Below, piece after piece: positions 12,030 through 22,861 of a DNA stretch of 64,000 nucleotides. Made by a program: the position numbers and the translations under genes. Position 1 is the first letter of the stretch. Each line of letters starts with the position of its first letter. The notes beneath the pieces are model-generated. The model saw only the letters and a list, made by a program, of their open reading frames with translations. It did not search any database and was not told the origin of the DNA. The DNA lies in NCBI GenBank assembly GCA_023101885.1, contig JALPQD010000142.1, forward strand, positions 1,650,125-1,714,124, written 5' to 3'. The DNA comes from Typhlomys cinereus. Its lineage: Eukaryota; Chordata; Mammalia; Rodentia; Platacanthomyidae.

Positions 12030-12095
12030 AGTCTAAGATACAGCACTGAACTGGACATCATCTGTGCTCTCAAAGAATTCACTGCAAGTCAGGGG
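12030..12095 (-). mobile_element. L2-like relic, antisense
   Basis: GATACAGCACTGAACTGGAC followed by ATCATCTGTGCTCTCAAAGAATTCAC matches the antisense ancient-LINE pattern 'gatacagcagtgaacaagacagac...ctgctctcatggagctcac'. Short and diverged. Confidence 0.45.
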
Positions 12096-12719
12096 TCATG
12101 AGCCCTGCTGTGACTGGGGGTATAACCCCAATAAAAAGAGGAGCAGGGGCAGGCCACTTGGAAGGAAAAGTGATGGTGGAAGTCTGAGTGTCCCTGAGAT
12201 ATCTGTGTGGACTATGTAACAGATCACTGGTACCAGGACAGAGGGTGAGAGGCCAGTGATCATAAGAGCAGAGAATGCTTCAGTAGCCCTGCAGAAGTGA
12301 AGGTCCCAGAGAGACAAGGTTTTGGCCTCAGCAAGCTTGAGATGGAGCAGCAGAAGCAGAAGGTCCCAGAGGTGGGTGATAAGCTTTATTCTAACAGGAG
12401 TTCATGACCTATTATTATTACCTGTGGTCAGTGGCATGCTTCCCACCCCCACCCCTGTCCCATGAGGGAAGAAAAAAAATATTCTGCCTGTGGCCTGTCC
12501 CTGATTCCATTACCATCTTTAAAGAATCATCTTTTTAACAGCACTTTAAATAGTTTGTTGTGACGATCTATGCCTTCACTGGCCACCTTTTTGCCTACAG
12601 GTGAACCACATCCTCCTCTGTAAAATGAGAAGTGGTCATTTTCATAGGATGCTGAAATAATCTGTCAAGGGCTTTTTCAATAAATTGCCTCCTTGAGCTC
12701 ACAGGAAGCCCAGCTGGTG

Positions 12720-12885
12720 GATGGACTAGATGTTACTGTCTCGTTCAGGGCACAACTGCCATCTCAGAGGATCAGACACGTTATGCAACACACCAATGCG
12801 TCACAGTTCAGGAGCGGCAGAGCCAGGAATGGACACTGGGTCTGCTGAGTTCAAAGCCAAGGTGCTTGCTAGCGCACTTTGCCCG
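12720..12885 (+). mobile_element. MIR SINE relic
   Basis: The 3' half of MIR is readable: GCAGAGCCAGGAATGGACA, then CTGGGTCTGCTGAGTTCAAAGCC. This matches the MIR core 'agtggcagagccaggattcgaacccaggtctgtctgactccaaagcc'. MIR is a mammal-wide SINE that long predates rodents. Confidence 0.7.
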
Positions 12886-14559
12886 GGAGTCCCATCTCCA
12901 TTCTGACCCTGGACTCTCTAAAATTAGGATGAGGGTATGGATGGAGTACCTCAAGTTCCAGCTAACTACAGCGAGGCCCCTCCGTGTCCCCACAAGTCAC
13001 TCTTCTGTCATCGCACAGAAGTTGTGGTCCAGAGCTGTCAGCTGAGACACATTTCCTGGCTGATTTTCCCTTAGATTGGGAAAAGCCTGCCTCCTGCCAG
13101 GACATCTGGAGAGGCACAGAAAACACTCTGTACTCCCTGATGTCATCCTCAGCGCCTGCCTGTCTCATTTGGAACTTGGAGAGGGTTGTCACTGACTGTG
13201 CAGTGGGTTTTGGATGGGTATCCACCACTCCCACGACCAGTTCTAACTCCTTCCATCCCTCCTCCCCCTGGGAGGGGGGCATGTGCCTCAGAAACAAACT
13301 TGGTATTTTCATCTAGAATATACGGCTCTGGTAGTGAATACTGGCTTCGAAATGTTTTGTCTGTTGTTCTCTTCATGGACATACACATTTGTTATCTACT
13401 TAGATATGAAGAGTTTTGGAAAGTGTTATATACAGAAGAACACAGGACAGATTACATGTTGAGACCAGGGACATTTGTTAGCAGTGCTGTGATTAATGCA
13501 TCTGTTAACATGATTTGAGGATACACTCTGTTTATATCTGTTTCTCACTCTACCGAAGCCAAAATCATTTGGATTTTGACAGTTTTTTAAAAATTTTTCT
13601 CTTTTTTTGAACCAATTTAATGCCTCAGAAGTTTAAGTAATACTGAAATATGTTTGACATGGTTTGGCATAGTAAGACTTGTCTCTAGTCCTAGAAAGAC
13701 TGGTGAAGAAAGTCTGTGCATGGGCATTAGTTCAGTACATACTTCTAGTGCTCTGTGTTGCTCTTTGAGCTCTGCCCTCCTCCTTACACCCCTAAGTTAT
13801 AGCATTGGTTTAGAAATGGGGTTTACATGTTTTAAGTTGGTTTCCCTTTATTAAAGGATGCATCTTGGTAAAAATGAAAGCTAAGGAAAAATACTCATCC
13901 TTATATAGGGTCGAGCTGTAATTCTTACTGTTTTTCCACCTTTAGAATGGCATCTTTCACTTGGAAACAGGTCCTGATGCATGTGTGGGGCGGGGTTTTT
14001 CCTTGCCTCCTTGCCCTCTTTTCCTAACCTGTACAGTGTTGCAATCTCCCAAGTTTCCTTCCTAACTACACCCCCATCCCTGTCTTACTTATCTAAACTC
14101 TCTTTCTAGCAGATGTCAAGTAAGCACATGATTTCAAGCAACATCCAATTGCTGATAGTTTTCTAAGTTTTATCTCTGTGAAGGAATCTCCTGGCAACTT
14201 CCCAACTTGTATGCTTCTGGAATAAGTTGTGGATGAATGGAAGTTAAGTCAGACAAAAGGGGGCTGTCAAGGAGTCCTGGTTCAGCTCTGGGCTCCCCCA
14301 AACACTCTCCTGGCAAACATACTACCCTCATTGCTCAAACCACAGTTGGAGTGTGATGAAGGATGAATTTCTTCCACCTCACATTCAATCATGAAAGTCT
14401 TCCTGACTCCAGAAGCGTACGCTGGATGGTGTGCCTTCTTGCTGTCTCTTCTGCCTTAGGTTCAGTAAAAGCTACCAGCTGTGGCCCAGGCATCTGCAAA
14501 AGGTATTAAACTGTCTTTTCCACACTCCTCAAAGTTGCCTGGGCAGTGTAAGTTCTGTT
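12886..14559. other. Unique non-coding stretch
   Basis: Overlapping frames of 110-116 codons occur on opposite strands at 12962-13316, the pattern expected of chance open frames in moderately GC-rich DNA. None shows a domain. No mobile element was identified. Confidence 0.5.
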
Positions 14560-14800
14560 ATTCATTTCTCTGCTTAAAGTCTCCAAATAGATTGTCTTTA
14601 AAGTAAAATCCAAGACAATCTCTATGCTCTCTGTTCTTTGGACTTCCTCCTTCCCCCTACCTAATTAGGTTCTGGCCACTGTGACTTCCTTCAGTTCCTT
14701 AAGCCGGCTAACCCATGCCTGCTTTGGTTCATCATTCTTCCTTTATGCAAATCTCCTCAGGTATGGCTTCTCCTTTTGCTAGTCTCAGTTCACGTTGTTT
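14560..14800 (+). mobile_element. L2 LINE 3' fragment
   Basis: The order CTGCTTAAAGTCTCCAAAT, AGTAAAATCCAAGACAATC, TTCTGGCCACTGTGACTTCC, ATGCAAATCTCCTCAGGTATGGC follows the conserved L2 3' end ('...cagtggctccccattgcc...aataaagtccaaactcct...ctggcccctgcct...ggcctttgcactgg...'). It is ancient and non-functional. Confidence 0.65.
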
Positions 14801-14929
14801 TACACATTTTTACAGGTCTTTTTTGATCCAAGTTTGAGCAGTTTCCTCTGGCTCCAAATTGGCTTTTTTATTATTAAATTTTCATTGTACGTATTCATTT
14901 TTCTTGGTGCCTTGTTGCATAAGGGTATT

Positions 14930-15450
14930 TTCATTAAGTATACAGTAAACATTAAACCTGTCCCATCTCATGCAAGAACACATTGAACATGCCCTCCCCC
15001 ATAACCCATGCCTTCCCCTGTGACCCCTGCCCTCTCCTTCTGCTCTCTCCATCACTCTTGTTACTCACCTTGGTTCCTCCAGATAGGTGTTATACTTGCA
15101 TTGATAGAAAATCCCGGAAGGATATAGGAAGACATCGTATTTGTTGGAGACTGGCTTCATTCTTTTTACATGATTATCCTCATTTCCATTCATTTCCTTT
15201 CACATAACTTTGCTGTTATTTATGGTTAAAAAAATCCCATTGTGAATGACACCTTTTCTTTCCCCATTTCTTTGCCGTTGTGAAGAGTGTTACGATAAAC
15301 ACCTAAGCACTCCTAACTCAGTGTCTTGAGTTGTATGTAGTCCATTCTCTGAAGTGACAGAGCTCAGTCATATGACAGGATTTTTTTAAGGATTTTTTTC
15401 AGGGACCTCCATATTATTTCCATACTGGCAGGACTGGTTTACGTTCTAGT
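14930..15450 (-). mobile_element. LINE-1 3' fragment, antisense
   Basis: On the plus strand one reads the antisense of the end of L1 ORF2 and the 3' UTR. CTTCATTCTTTTTAC is followed by CCCATTGTGAATGACACC, then GCCGTTGTGAAGAGTGTTACG with ATAAACACCTAAGCAC, CAGTCATATGACAGG, and CAGGGACCTCCATATTATTTCC. These correspond to 'gaatagtgctgcaataaacat', 'tgggtcatatggta' and 'aacctccatactgttttcc' of mammalian L1. It has many substitutions and no coding capacity. Confidence 0.75.
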
Positions 15451-17105
15451 CACCCAGCTTGTCCTCTGTGGTCTTATTTTCTTTACAGAGATGATCAGAA
15501 CCTGAAATAGTCAATTGAATGGACCCCCTGAGGTTCCTGACATGATGTAATCTGTCTCCACATCCTCTGACTCTTAGGGCACAGTCTAGACCCAGCTCTT
15601 CCAGGCATTTGTTGACTTTTCACCACCTTGAGTGTGTTCTCCTTATCTGTAAGACAAAGGTGTTGGGATGGGTGATGCTGGTGACCTCTGTCCTGCCTAG
15701 CAGGTTTTAGTATTTACCACACCTATTTCTAAGCTCCTGACCTTGTCCAGATGACCTTAAATTCTTTAAGTGGTAGAATTAATCCACATGGTAGTACAGC
15801 CTTCCTGAGCGTCCTTCCCTCTCTTCCATTTTGCCGTATTTCACAACTCTATCTTTCCCTTTCACTTAACTCTTAACTCTCTCTCACCTCCCACTCCTCC
15901 TTCTGCTGCATCAGCCTCCTGCGGGCTGGGTTACTAGCATGCTTTGTGTACCCTCCTAGGCATTCTTCAGCATGGACCATGACTTACATCCATAATTCTT
16001 TTGGCTGTCCATGGGGAGCTCTCCTGGTACTTATACCTATGACATGCTTCATATATGCCTCAATTATTTTCCAAAATTTGCCAGTAAGAATGTACTTTCT
16101 TCTAAAGCATGGGCTTCAGAATGATAAGGATATTTTATTTACTTATTTACATGGAACAAAACAGATGCCTTAAAAAAATCCAACTAAATAGACATATATC
16201 TAGAACTGGAGAAAAATTTGAACAGGAATATTAAATGTGTTTTGTAAAGATTTGTAATAAGTAGACTTATCAAAACTCTTGTTCTCAAATTTTATTTTTA
16301 TTATGAAGTGTGGTCACGGATAAGGACTGGGGAAATGGGCATTGTTTCTCTAAATTAACTCAGGTCAAAGCTCAAGTGGGTTTTTTAATTTGCTTCACTT
16401 TGTTCAGGTATTTGGAATTCAGAAAGGCTCTGTGAAAATGTCCCGCCTACACATTTTGAATATCCTCTTCCTGCTTATCTTCAGAACAGCTTGCTTCTTT
16501 TAATAGCAAATGGCTGAGCGGAGGGGAGCCATTTGTAGTGGGGAGATTTAAGTACAGCGCGTCCTCCCCATTCCCAGGGAAGTCACGGACACGCAAGGCT
16601 TGGTGAGACCACGTTTTTCTTTTTCTGATGTTGGTTAGAGCCCAGCATTTCACAAGGATGTTGCTCATTCCTCAGACCATTAGAAGAATTCCTGGTCAGC
16701 GCCAAAAATTCAGGAATTAGGGAATACCTCATACACTCTTTTTTAAAATCTGTTAATTTATTATCATCTTTTAGAGGCTGTTTCGAAAATTCCCTCTGGG
16801 CCTGGATAAGTAGAGGCTGTGCCAGGGGGCAATCTCAGGCTTGTGTGGACACGTATGGTGAAATCCTATTGCTCTTTGATCTTGGTTAATTCCATGAACA
16901 GGAAAGCAAATTTCTCTCCATCCAAAGTGGCTAGAAAATGTGTGCTTGAGGTTAAGAGTAATTCATGAAATAAGCTCCTTTTGAATAATCAGAAACAGTG
17001 TTTCAATAATGTAAAAGGCATTCAACAGCTATCATTTTTTGACATTTTAAATAATGGTCCATCCCAACATTTGCTGCTTCCTATTGGCATTTTTCTTTAG
17101 CTTTT
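15451..17105. other. Unique non-coding stretch
   Basis: No gene or confident repeat. An AT-rich patch at 16980-17060 (AATAATGTAAAAGGCATTC, then a TTTTTTGACATTTTAAATAATGG run) is conserved-looking but unsupported. Confidence 0.45.
16817..16835 (+). promoter_or_regulatory. Candidate CTCF motif
   Basis: GCTGTGCCAGGGGGCAATC contains the CCAGGGGGC core of the CTCF consensus. The 3' GCGCT part is changed. Same orientation as the candidate at 5397. Confidence 0.3.
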
Positions 17106-17198
17106 GAGGTGCTGGGGATTAAAACTAGAGCCTCAGAGATACCAGACTGTGTGTAGTTCAGTGCTGTGCCACTGAACTACAATCTGAAGTCTAACCAG
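17106..17198 (-). mobile_element. ID-type SINE, antisense
   Basis: GTGCTGGGGATTAAAACTAG and CAGTGCTGTGCCACTGAACTAC are the antisense B-box and A-box of the rodent ID element (sense 'gtggctcagtggtagagc...ggttcaatccccagcac'). Old copy. Confidence 0.7.
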
Positions 17199-17443
17199 TT
17201 TGTTTTTGAGGGCATCTATGCATCTATTTCTTTAAGTATCTTATTTAGATATGGGGTAAATGACCTTTTTTTTTTTCAAAGTGAATAAATGTAGAGGATT
17301 CCCCAGAAGGTCATGGTAGTTTAACACATGAAACAGGAAGGTATATGTCAGGTTCACTGCCAAGTACTGATGGCAGGCAGCTCTTCGAGTGTTCCTGTTT
17401 AATAGCCTCTTGCTGGGTCTCAGCTGTGTGGTGTTTATAAAAA

Positions 17444-17445
<2 letters not shown>

Positions 17446-17498
<53 letters not shown>

Positions 17499-17505
17499 CG
17501 CGTGT
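17446..17505. repeat. (GT)n(CG)n alternating purine-pyrimidine tract
   Basis: Sixty bases of strictly alternating purine and pyrimidine: GT units at 17446-17490, then six CG units at 17491-17502, then TGT. This composition is the classical Z-DNA-forming type. The mirror-strand His/Thr frame is an artefact. Confidence 0.95.
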
Positions 17506-17564
17506 TTGATACTTTAGAATTGGCAATGAAATTTCTTTCTGTTAAGGTCTTTTTATCTCTCTTT

Positions 17565-17762
17565 TTTTGCGTGTACATACAGTGTGTATGTCTGTGTAGG
17601 CACACTTGTGAATTTGGTTACCTGTGAGCATATGTGTGGAGAACAGAGATTCATGTCAGGTGTCTTCTTTGACCATATTTCACCTTATATATCGAGGCAG
17701 GGTCTCTCACTTGAAGCAGGGAGCTTGTCAGTTTAGCCAGTTTAACTAGCCAGCCTGGTCCG
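17565..17762 (-). mobile_element. B4-type SINE fragment, antisense
   Basis: The CTTGTGAATTTGG/GGAGAACAGAGATTCATGTCAGG segment, then GAGGCAGGGTCTCTCACTTGAAGCAGGG and TAGCCAGCCTGGTC, follow the antisense B4 order ('ggaggccagaggtcgacctcgggtgtc...gagacagggtctctcactgaacctggagctc...ggctggccagtgagcc'). The tRNA head is missing. Confidence 0.7.
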
Positions 17763-18249
17763 TTGATTAAGTGACATTTCTGATATGGAACCAAGAGGCA
17801 TTTCTTTTGTGTCTGTGTCCTAAGATTGCTCTTTTCACTTTGTTAAAGTCCTTAGTGAGTTAATACCTATATGGTATGGAATTGGAAAACAACAGATTTG
17901 GGGTGTCGGAATCAAAAAAGGTGGTAGCTATTGGTGTAATATGTGAAAATGTCCAAGGGGACCTTTGTGAGTGGGAAAGAGGCCTTATTGTGTGGAATCT
18001 TACTTTAGCCTTAACCTATAGTCATGTTCAGTCTTGACCACACAGAGCTGACTTTTATTGTAGGATAAATGTGACTAGTTTATGCCTTGGGCTTTTTTGT
18101 TTGTAGATAACGATTTGAATGCCATTTAAATGAGGTTGGATGGGTGATATTCTAGGGTTTTCTTCCTGGTGAAGTCACTGTCTCACCACCTACCAGATAC
18201 TTCAACACCAACCATTTGCTTGAACAGAAAAAGATAGCATTGGTTCATT
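17763..18249. other. Unique non-coding stretch
   Basis: No feature that I can support. Confidence 0.5.
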
Positions 18250-18490
18250 CTTTAAAATCAAATGCTTTGGCAGGTACTGTGAAATCCACTTTGATTGGAC
18301 TTGTCAGGACCGTCTGATGAACATTTTGCTCTGGCTGGATCCTAACTGTTTAAGAAAGACTGTTGTCTTATGGAACTCATAGTTCCAGATACCAGACATC
18401 CTTATGTTGCAGGTCCAACGGCACTTGGTCTAAAAGAGATTAATTACTAAACGTCCAGTAAATAATTAACATCTGACTTGTTCAGGAGCT
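18250..18490. promoter_or_regulatory. Candidate conserved regulatory block
   Basis: Repeat-free sequence containing AGAGATTAATTACTAAAC and AGTAAATAATTAACATC at 18436-18473, a pair of homeodomain-type cores about 20 bases apart, with CACTTTGATTGG (TCF-like) at 18286-18297. Enhancer identity is inference. Confidence 0.3.
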
Positions 18491-19199
18491 ATGTACTCAC
18501 TGGATTAGAAATGATTCCCCAAACTCCTGCAGATAAGGGAGGTCATTCCCGGTTTCATGGTGTTCCCTGTCACCCACTTGTATGTGTAGGAGACATCAGC
18601 TGATACCTACATACTTGTCCAGTCATTCAGGGAAACCACTTCCTGGGGCTTTCTGGGGCAATGGCAGTGATTCAGAAAGCACCACAATAATTTCTGAGGT
18701 CTGGTCCCAGTGTGATTACTCCCGGCCCCAAAGACTTAGAATTGTCATGTTCAAAAGGAGTGTTTTCTCTTGCAGCGGGCATGAAATCTGTGACCCTTTT
18801 TCGCTCAGCATGGGATTGCAGCTGAATTTAGGGTTGCTCGTCTGTATGCTTTCAACGGTATTTTTAAAAAGACATTTATTTTATGGTAATGGACCAGCAG
18901 CCTAATTTCCATCAGTGAGCCAGTCTATGCTTTGGCTGAGTCTGAATATGTGCAAAATTCCTTTAAGCCTGGTGGGCATAGGCAGACGGGCACTGTCCCT
19001 ACCTGGGAGGGCTAGGAGTGATTGAGGAGATGAGTGGTAGAAATGAACAGGGCCAAATAGGGTGTCAATGCACACATATGCCTTTGTGCTTTTACAAATA
19101 TGTATTTTGGCAATTGATGTTAGCTTCTGGGTCTAATTCTTAATATGTTCCATAAGTTAAATTTTGTTATAAAAATGTATACTGTATTGTAATTTTTCT
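18491..19199. other. Unique non-coding stretch
   Basis: The 107-codon frame at 18582-18905 has no domain. No repeat recognised. Confidence 0.5.
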
Positions 19200-19400
19200 T
19201 TTCCATTTCCATGTGTATGCAAGTGTGAGGTACATGCATGTATGCCTGTTTTCATGTGTGTGAGTACATGTGTGTACATATGTATATATGCAGGCCCAAA
19301 GTTGATATGGCCAATATCTCTGTGAGATATTGGGGATCTGAACTCTGAACTTATTGTGTGCATGGCAAGCCCTTTGCTGAACCATCTCTTCGACTCCATC
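19200..19400 (-). mobile_element. tRNA-head SINE (B-type), antisense
   Basis: On the minus strand it starts GGAGTCGAAGAGATGGTTCAGC, a B2/B3/B4-type A-box head, followed by GTTCAGAGTTCAGATCCCC. It ends in a TG/CA-rich tail (ATGTGTGTGAGTACATGTGTG on the plus strand). The body is too degraded to name the subfamily. Confidence 0.65.
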
Positions 19401-20306
19401 ATTTTGTTCATATTTTTATTTTATTGTATTCTTTAAAAAATACTTAAAATTATTTTGGAATTTTAATGTATATATTCTTTTGTAGTCCTTAGAACCTCCA
19501 AGATAGCTTACGTGACTACAGAACAAGCAGCTGAGGCCCTGGACATGCTCTTGTTATTGTGTCACTTGGCTCGTGATTTCTTTGTCATTTCTTCTGGATG
19601 CTGCTGTCTGATGTGTGTGATAGACGGTGTCATGAACACATACTGCTTTCAATCATCCCAATCTCTTAGTCATTCACTTTGGCTGTCACAGAGGCTCATG
19701 AATATATCCCAATGGAGAGACTAAGTTCTCTTGAAATTAATAAAACTAATGCATCCGCCAGCCTTTCTTTGAGGCAAATGTTGATTTATCTCACTGGCGC
19801 TGCTTACTGATTCCTGCTGAACAGAGGATGGTGAGGCAGAGGTGATGGGCAAGTATAGCAAGGGAAGAGATTCAACAGATTTTTTCACTGCACAGTCAGT
19901 GTGCCTTTCTCGCCCATTTGCTCTTTGTAAGGCTCACTTTACAAAGATTGGTGTTTGGATTTTAAAGGCCCATTAATGGGATTTTTTTTATGATGCTAAA
20001 GAGTGTGGACCCTAGGCTTAAATCTCCTCCTCACTCCTTGGCCTGGTCCCCTCACATATGACAGTGAACATTAGGCCAGTTTGTAATCTCTGTGCTCAGT
20101 TTTTAAATTGTAGAATTGAGAGATTGTTGCCTGCCAGTTGGTTGTGACCCTTGGGGGTGGGCAACAATATCTGAGGCACTTGTTACTCAAAGTAGGTGGT
20201 AAGAGGACATAATATTCTTCATTAATGTGGTGTGCACCATTTATATACTTCAGCATGGTTTAAGCTGCATTCACTGAAATTGGCTTGAAGGTCTGTCTTT
20301 TTTCAT
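19401..20306. other. Unique non-coding stretch
   Basis: No gene or confident repeat. GCATTAATGGG-type AT patches only. Confidence 0.45.
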
Positions 20307-20465
20307 TACTCCCCTCCCCTCTCCTCTCTCTTCCCCTCCTCTCTCCTCTTAGCTCCTCTCTTCCCCGCTCTCAAATCTCTTTCCTTTTTTTTCCCTCCCT
20401 CCCTCCCTCCCTCCCTCCCTCCCTCTATTCCTTTCGTCCTTCTCTCCCTTCTTTGTTTCTTTCTT
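20307..20465. repeat. CT-rich tract with (CCCT)n core
   Basis: A pyrimidine-rich stretch with a perfect CCCT array at about 20391-20424. Overlapping Ser/Pro/Leu-rich and Glu/Arg-rich frames on the two strands are artefacts. Confidence 0.9.
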
Positions 20466-20482
20466 AAGATATCCCTCCCCCC

Positions 20483-20580
20483 TGTTTCAAAAGGTGTCAC
20501 ATAGTAGCTCAGGCTAGCCCTAAGTTCACTGGGTAGCTGAGGATGACCTTGAACTGCCCATCCATGTGCTCTGGAGTTCT
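20483..20580 (-). mobile_element. B1 SINE fragment, antisense
   Basis: GTCACATAGTAGCTCAGGCTAGCCC and TGAGGATGACCTTGAACTGCC are the antisense B1 segment ('...tgtagcccaggctggcctcgaact...gaggatgaccttgaact'). The copy is truncated and old. Confidence 0.7.
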
Positions 20581-20739
20581 GAGAAGGATCTGTCTTTTGA
20601 GAGGAAAAGCAGGAAGGGGAGGTTCAAGAGAATGAGAATGCCCTGCAAGGTCAGAGAAAAAAGGCAAGTCCTGTTATAACCATCTACAAAAACCACAAGG
20701 TCTGGGGCTTGCCTGGCATTTGGTAAAGTGTTTGAGATG

Positions 20740-20872
20740 TTTATTTTATTGACTTGTGACAATCCCTATTTTACAGATACAGAGATTGTGCTTCAGAATT
20801 GCTTAATAACTAGCCCACAGCCAGTTGGCCAACAAGTGGTACCAGGGCTCTAGGGAGAGCCCTCCCAGCTTC
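20740..20872 (+). mobile_element. MIR SINE relic
   Basis: CAATCCCTATTTTACAGAT, then GAGATTGTGCTTCAG, then TAACTAGCCCACAGCCA and GTACCAGGGCTC reproduce the MIR core in order ('...tccccattttacagatgaggaaactgaggctcagagaggttaagtaacttgcccaaggtcacacagc...'). Confidence 0.8.
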
Positions 20873-21184
20873 GAGCCCATTCCCTTCCTTCCTGTGCAAC
20901 CATCCTTCCCTGCATGTGGAAGCAGGCATGTGAGTGACAGTCTTTGGTTCTGTGTCCCCAAGGAGCAGTGGTCTTGTGCTTTTCAGACATAGATGGGCCA
21001 GAGTGGGGATCTGGGACTTTGCTTCTGTGACAGGGAGAACAGGAACACCAGCGAAACACTTGGGGTGCCACTGTTCCAGGGCTGGCGAGCTGCCTCATTG
21101 CTTCTGGCCTTGCAGGAAAGTGCATGCTTGTTCTCCATGAAGGACCATTTGGATCAGTGTCCTGCGAAAGAATGAGAGGTCTTT

Positions 21185-21504
21185 GTTTTTGCTGTTTGGC
21201 ATGTGTGTGTGTATGTGTCCATGCAGGTGCATACATGCATATGTGTGCTTGCGTTTGTGTGTATGTATGCATAGGTGCATGTGTACGTGTATGCATACAT
21301 GTGTATGTGGACACCAGAGGAAATTTTTCAGGGGCCCTTCCTGTTTTGTTTTGCTTTGTTTTGGTACAGGGTCTCTCACTTTTATTTAGAACTCATCGAA
21401 TAGATCAAGCTGACTAAAAGTCAGAGAGTCCCAGGGATCTTCCTGTGTCAGCCTCCCTAAGCTGTTACCATGTGTGTTACCATGTGTGTTACCATGTCTG
21501 GCCT
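21185..21504 (-). mobile_element. B4-type SINE, outer element, distal part
   Basis: From a TG-rich tail, the antisense B4 order follows: GTGGACACCAGAGG, GGTACAGGGTCTCTCAC, GGGATCTTCCTGTGTCAGCCTCCC. A 12-bp unit GTTACCATGTGT occurs three times at 21464-21499. The element is interrupted by another B4 (21505-21868) and resumes at 21869. Confidence 0.7.
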
Positions 21505-21868
21505 TTTTTTTTTTTTCTTCATCTCTATGTATTTGTATGTGTTGGGGAAGTTTGCATACATGTGTGTATGTATGCTCATTTATGTGTGAATGTGCAGGTG
21601 TGTGTGCATGTCTGAGGTGATTTCTGGAATCATACTCAATTGATTTCTTTTCCAACTCAATTGATTTCTAACCAACCTTGGGCTTTCTGATAGGGCTAGT
21701 CCAGCCAATCAGTTTGCTTAGAAGATTCTTTGTCTCTGCCTTTCAAGACTGGAATTACAGGTGGACTCTACAGCCTACCTGGCAGTTTACATGGGATCTG
21801 GGGATCTGTACTCGGGTCCTTTTGTTTGTGTAGCAAGCACTTTAACCGCTGAGCCATCTCCCCAGCCA
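21505..21868 (-). mobile_element. B4-type SINE nested in another B4
   Basis: Begins with a T-run (the antisense A-tail) and proceeds through a TG-rich part and GAATTACAGGTGG. It ends with a well-kept head: GGGGATCTGTACTCGGGTCC, then AGCAAGCACTTTAACCGCTGAGCCATCTCCCCAGCC (tRNA-like A and B boxes on the minus strand). The better-preserved head indicates it is younger than the B4 around it. Confidence 0.75.
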
Positions 21869-21965
21869 CCCTGATGTTTTTAACCTGCAGTCTGGAAATT
21901 GAACTCTTACTTGTGTGCTTGCAAGGCAAGTTCTTTATTTACTTCCCATTCCATCTCTTGGTTTT
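21869..21965 (-). mobile_element. B4-type SINE, outer element, head part
   Basis: CAGTCTGGAAATTGAACTC, then TGTGTGCTTGCAAGGCAAG and CCATTCCATCTCTTGG, is a decayed tRNA-like head. It supplies exactly the part missing from the fragment ending near 21504, which supports nested insertion. Confidence 0.6.
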
Positions 21966-22237
21966 TTCTGTTTGCCAAGAAAGAAGATAATGAACATTTA
22001 GTTACGCTATACAAGATCAGTAGAAGTAATACACTCATAATCCAAGCCTTGAGGATGACTGTCAGAAAGCTTAAAGTCAGAAGACGAGTAAAATGACTTG
22101 CATATAAAATCCACACTTTAGTTTAATGCACTGCTTGCGAAGCTACTAAGTAGATATTTCAGAATGCTGGTGGTGGTGGGCAGGTTTTAGTTTAGTTTTT
22201 TCCCTCATGACCTAAGATTATAACCAGCTGTAACAGG

Positions 22238-22340
22238 ATTGCCAGGCTGGGAATGTAGCCTTCCAGCACAGTCTAAGGCCTTGATTTCCACCCTGACATT
22301 GCAAACAAAACGAAACAAAACAAAATAAAACAAAACATAG
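22238..22340 (+). mobile_element. ID-type SINE with A-rich tail
   Basis: GGCTGGGAATGTAGCC, then CCAGCACAGTCTAAGGCC and GATTTCCACCCTGACATTGC, resembles the ID head and B-box region. It is followed by an (AAAAC)n-type tail at 22303-22336. Confidence 0.55.
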
Positions 22341-22860
22341 ACTGTCTTATGGTCAAACGTGTTAAGATTCAGAAAAAAATGATGTAGAAAATTCAGTATA
22401 GTACTCCAGAATTTTAAAAAATATTCAGAACCTCATTTAAAAGTGGAGGATTCATTTCATGCCTGTCAAAGGTTGAAGGTTGACTAGACTTTGGTAGTAT
22501 ATCTGAATATATGTTTATTGCTTTTTATTTTATTACATTTCCAAGGCCCTGGGAACAAACACCTCATTTTTTTAGACAGTCACTTTTTTATCTTAATCTA
22601 AAATTTGTATGCAGTTGATACATGATATGGTTGACAAATGAATGAGTTTATTTCAGCATACTCATGTTTTGGGGGGCTATAATACTTTGATGGTTTTTAA
22701 TGTTAGCTTCATGTCAATCTTGGTTTTGCACAGAAGTGGCTGGCTGTGATACTTCATTGTTTTTTTTTCAATGGTGGCTTCACATCCTTGGTTTGCAGAG
22801 AAGTGGCTGAGTTGGAGGTGTGAGGTTGTCAATGGTTTACTTTTGTAAAGAGAGATCTAG
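22341..22860. other. Unique AT-rich stretch
   Basis: Contains two similar segments, TCTTGGTTTTGCACAGAAGTGGCTG (22719-22743) and CCTTGGTTTGCAGAGAAGTGGCTG (22788-22811), about 70 bases apart: a local diverged duplication. No gene. Confidence 0.5.
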
Positions 22861-22861
22861 G

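Noticed and set aside
20850..21314. 154-codon minus-strand frame
   Set aside because: Its N-terminal half is the His/Thr-rich translation of the B4 TG tail and the rest has no recognisable domain.
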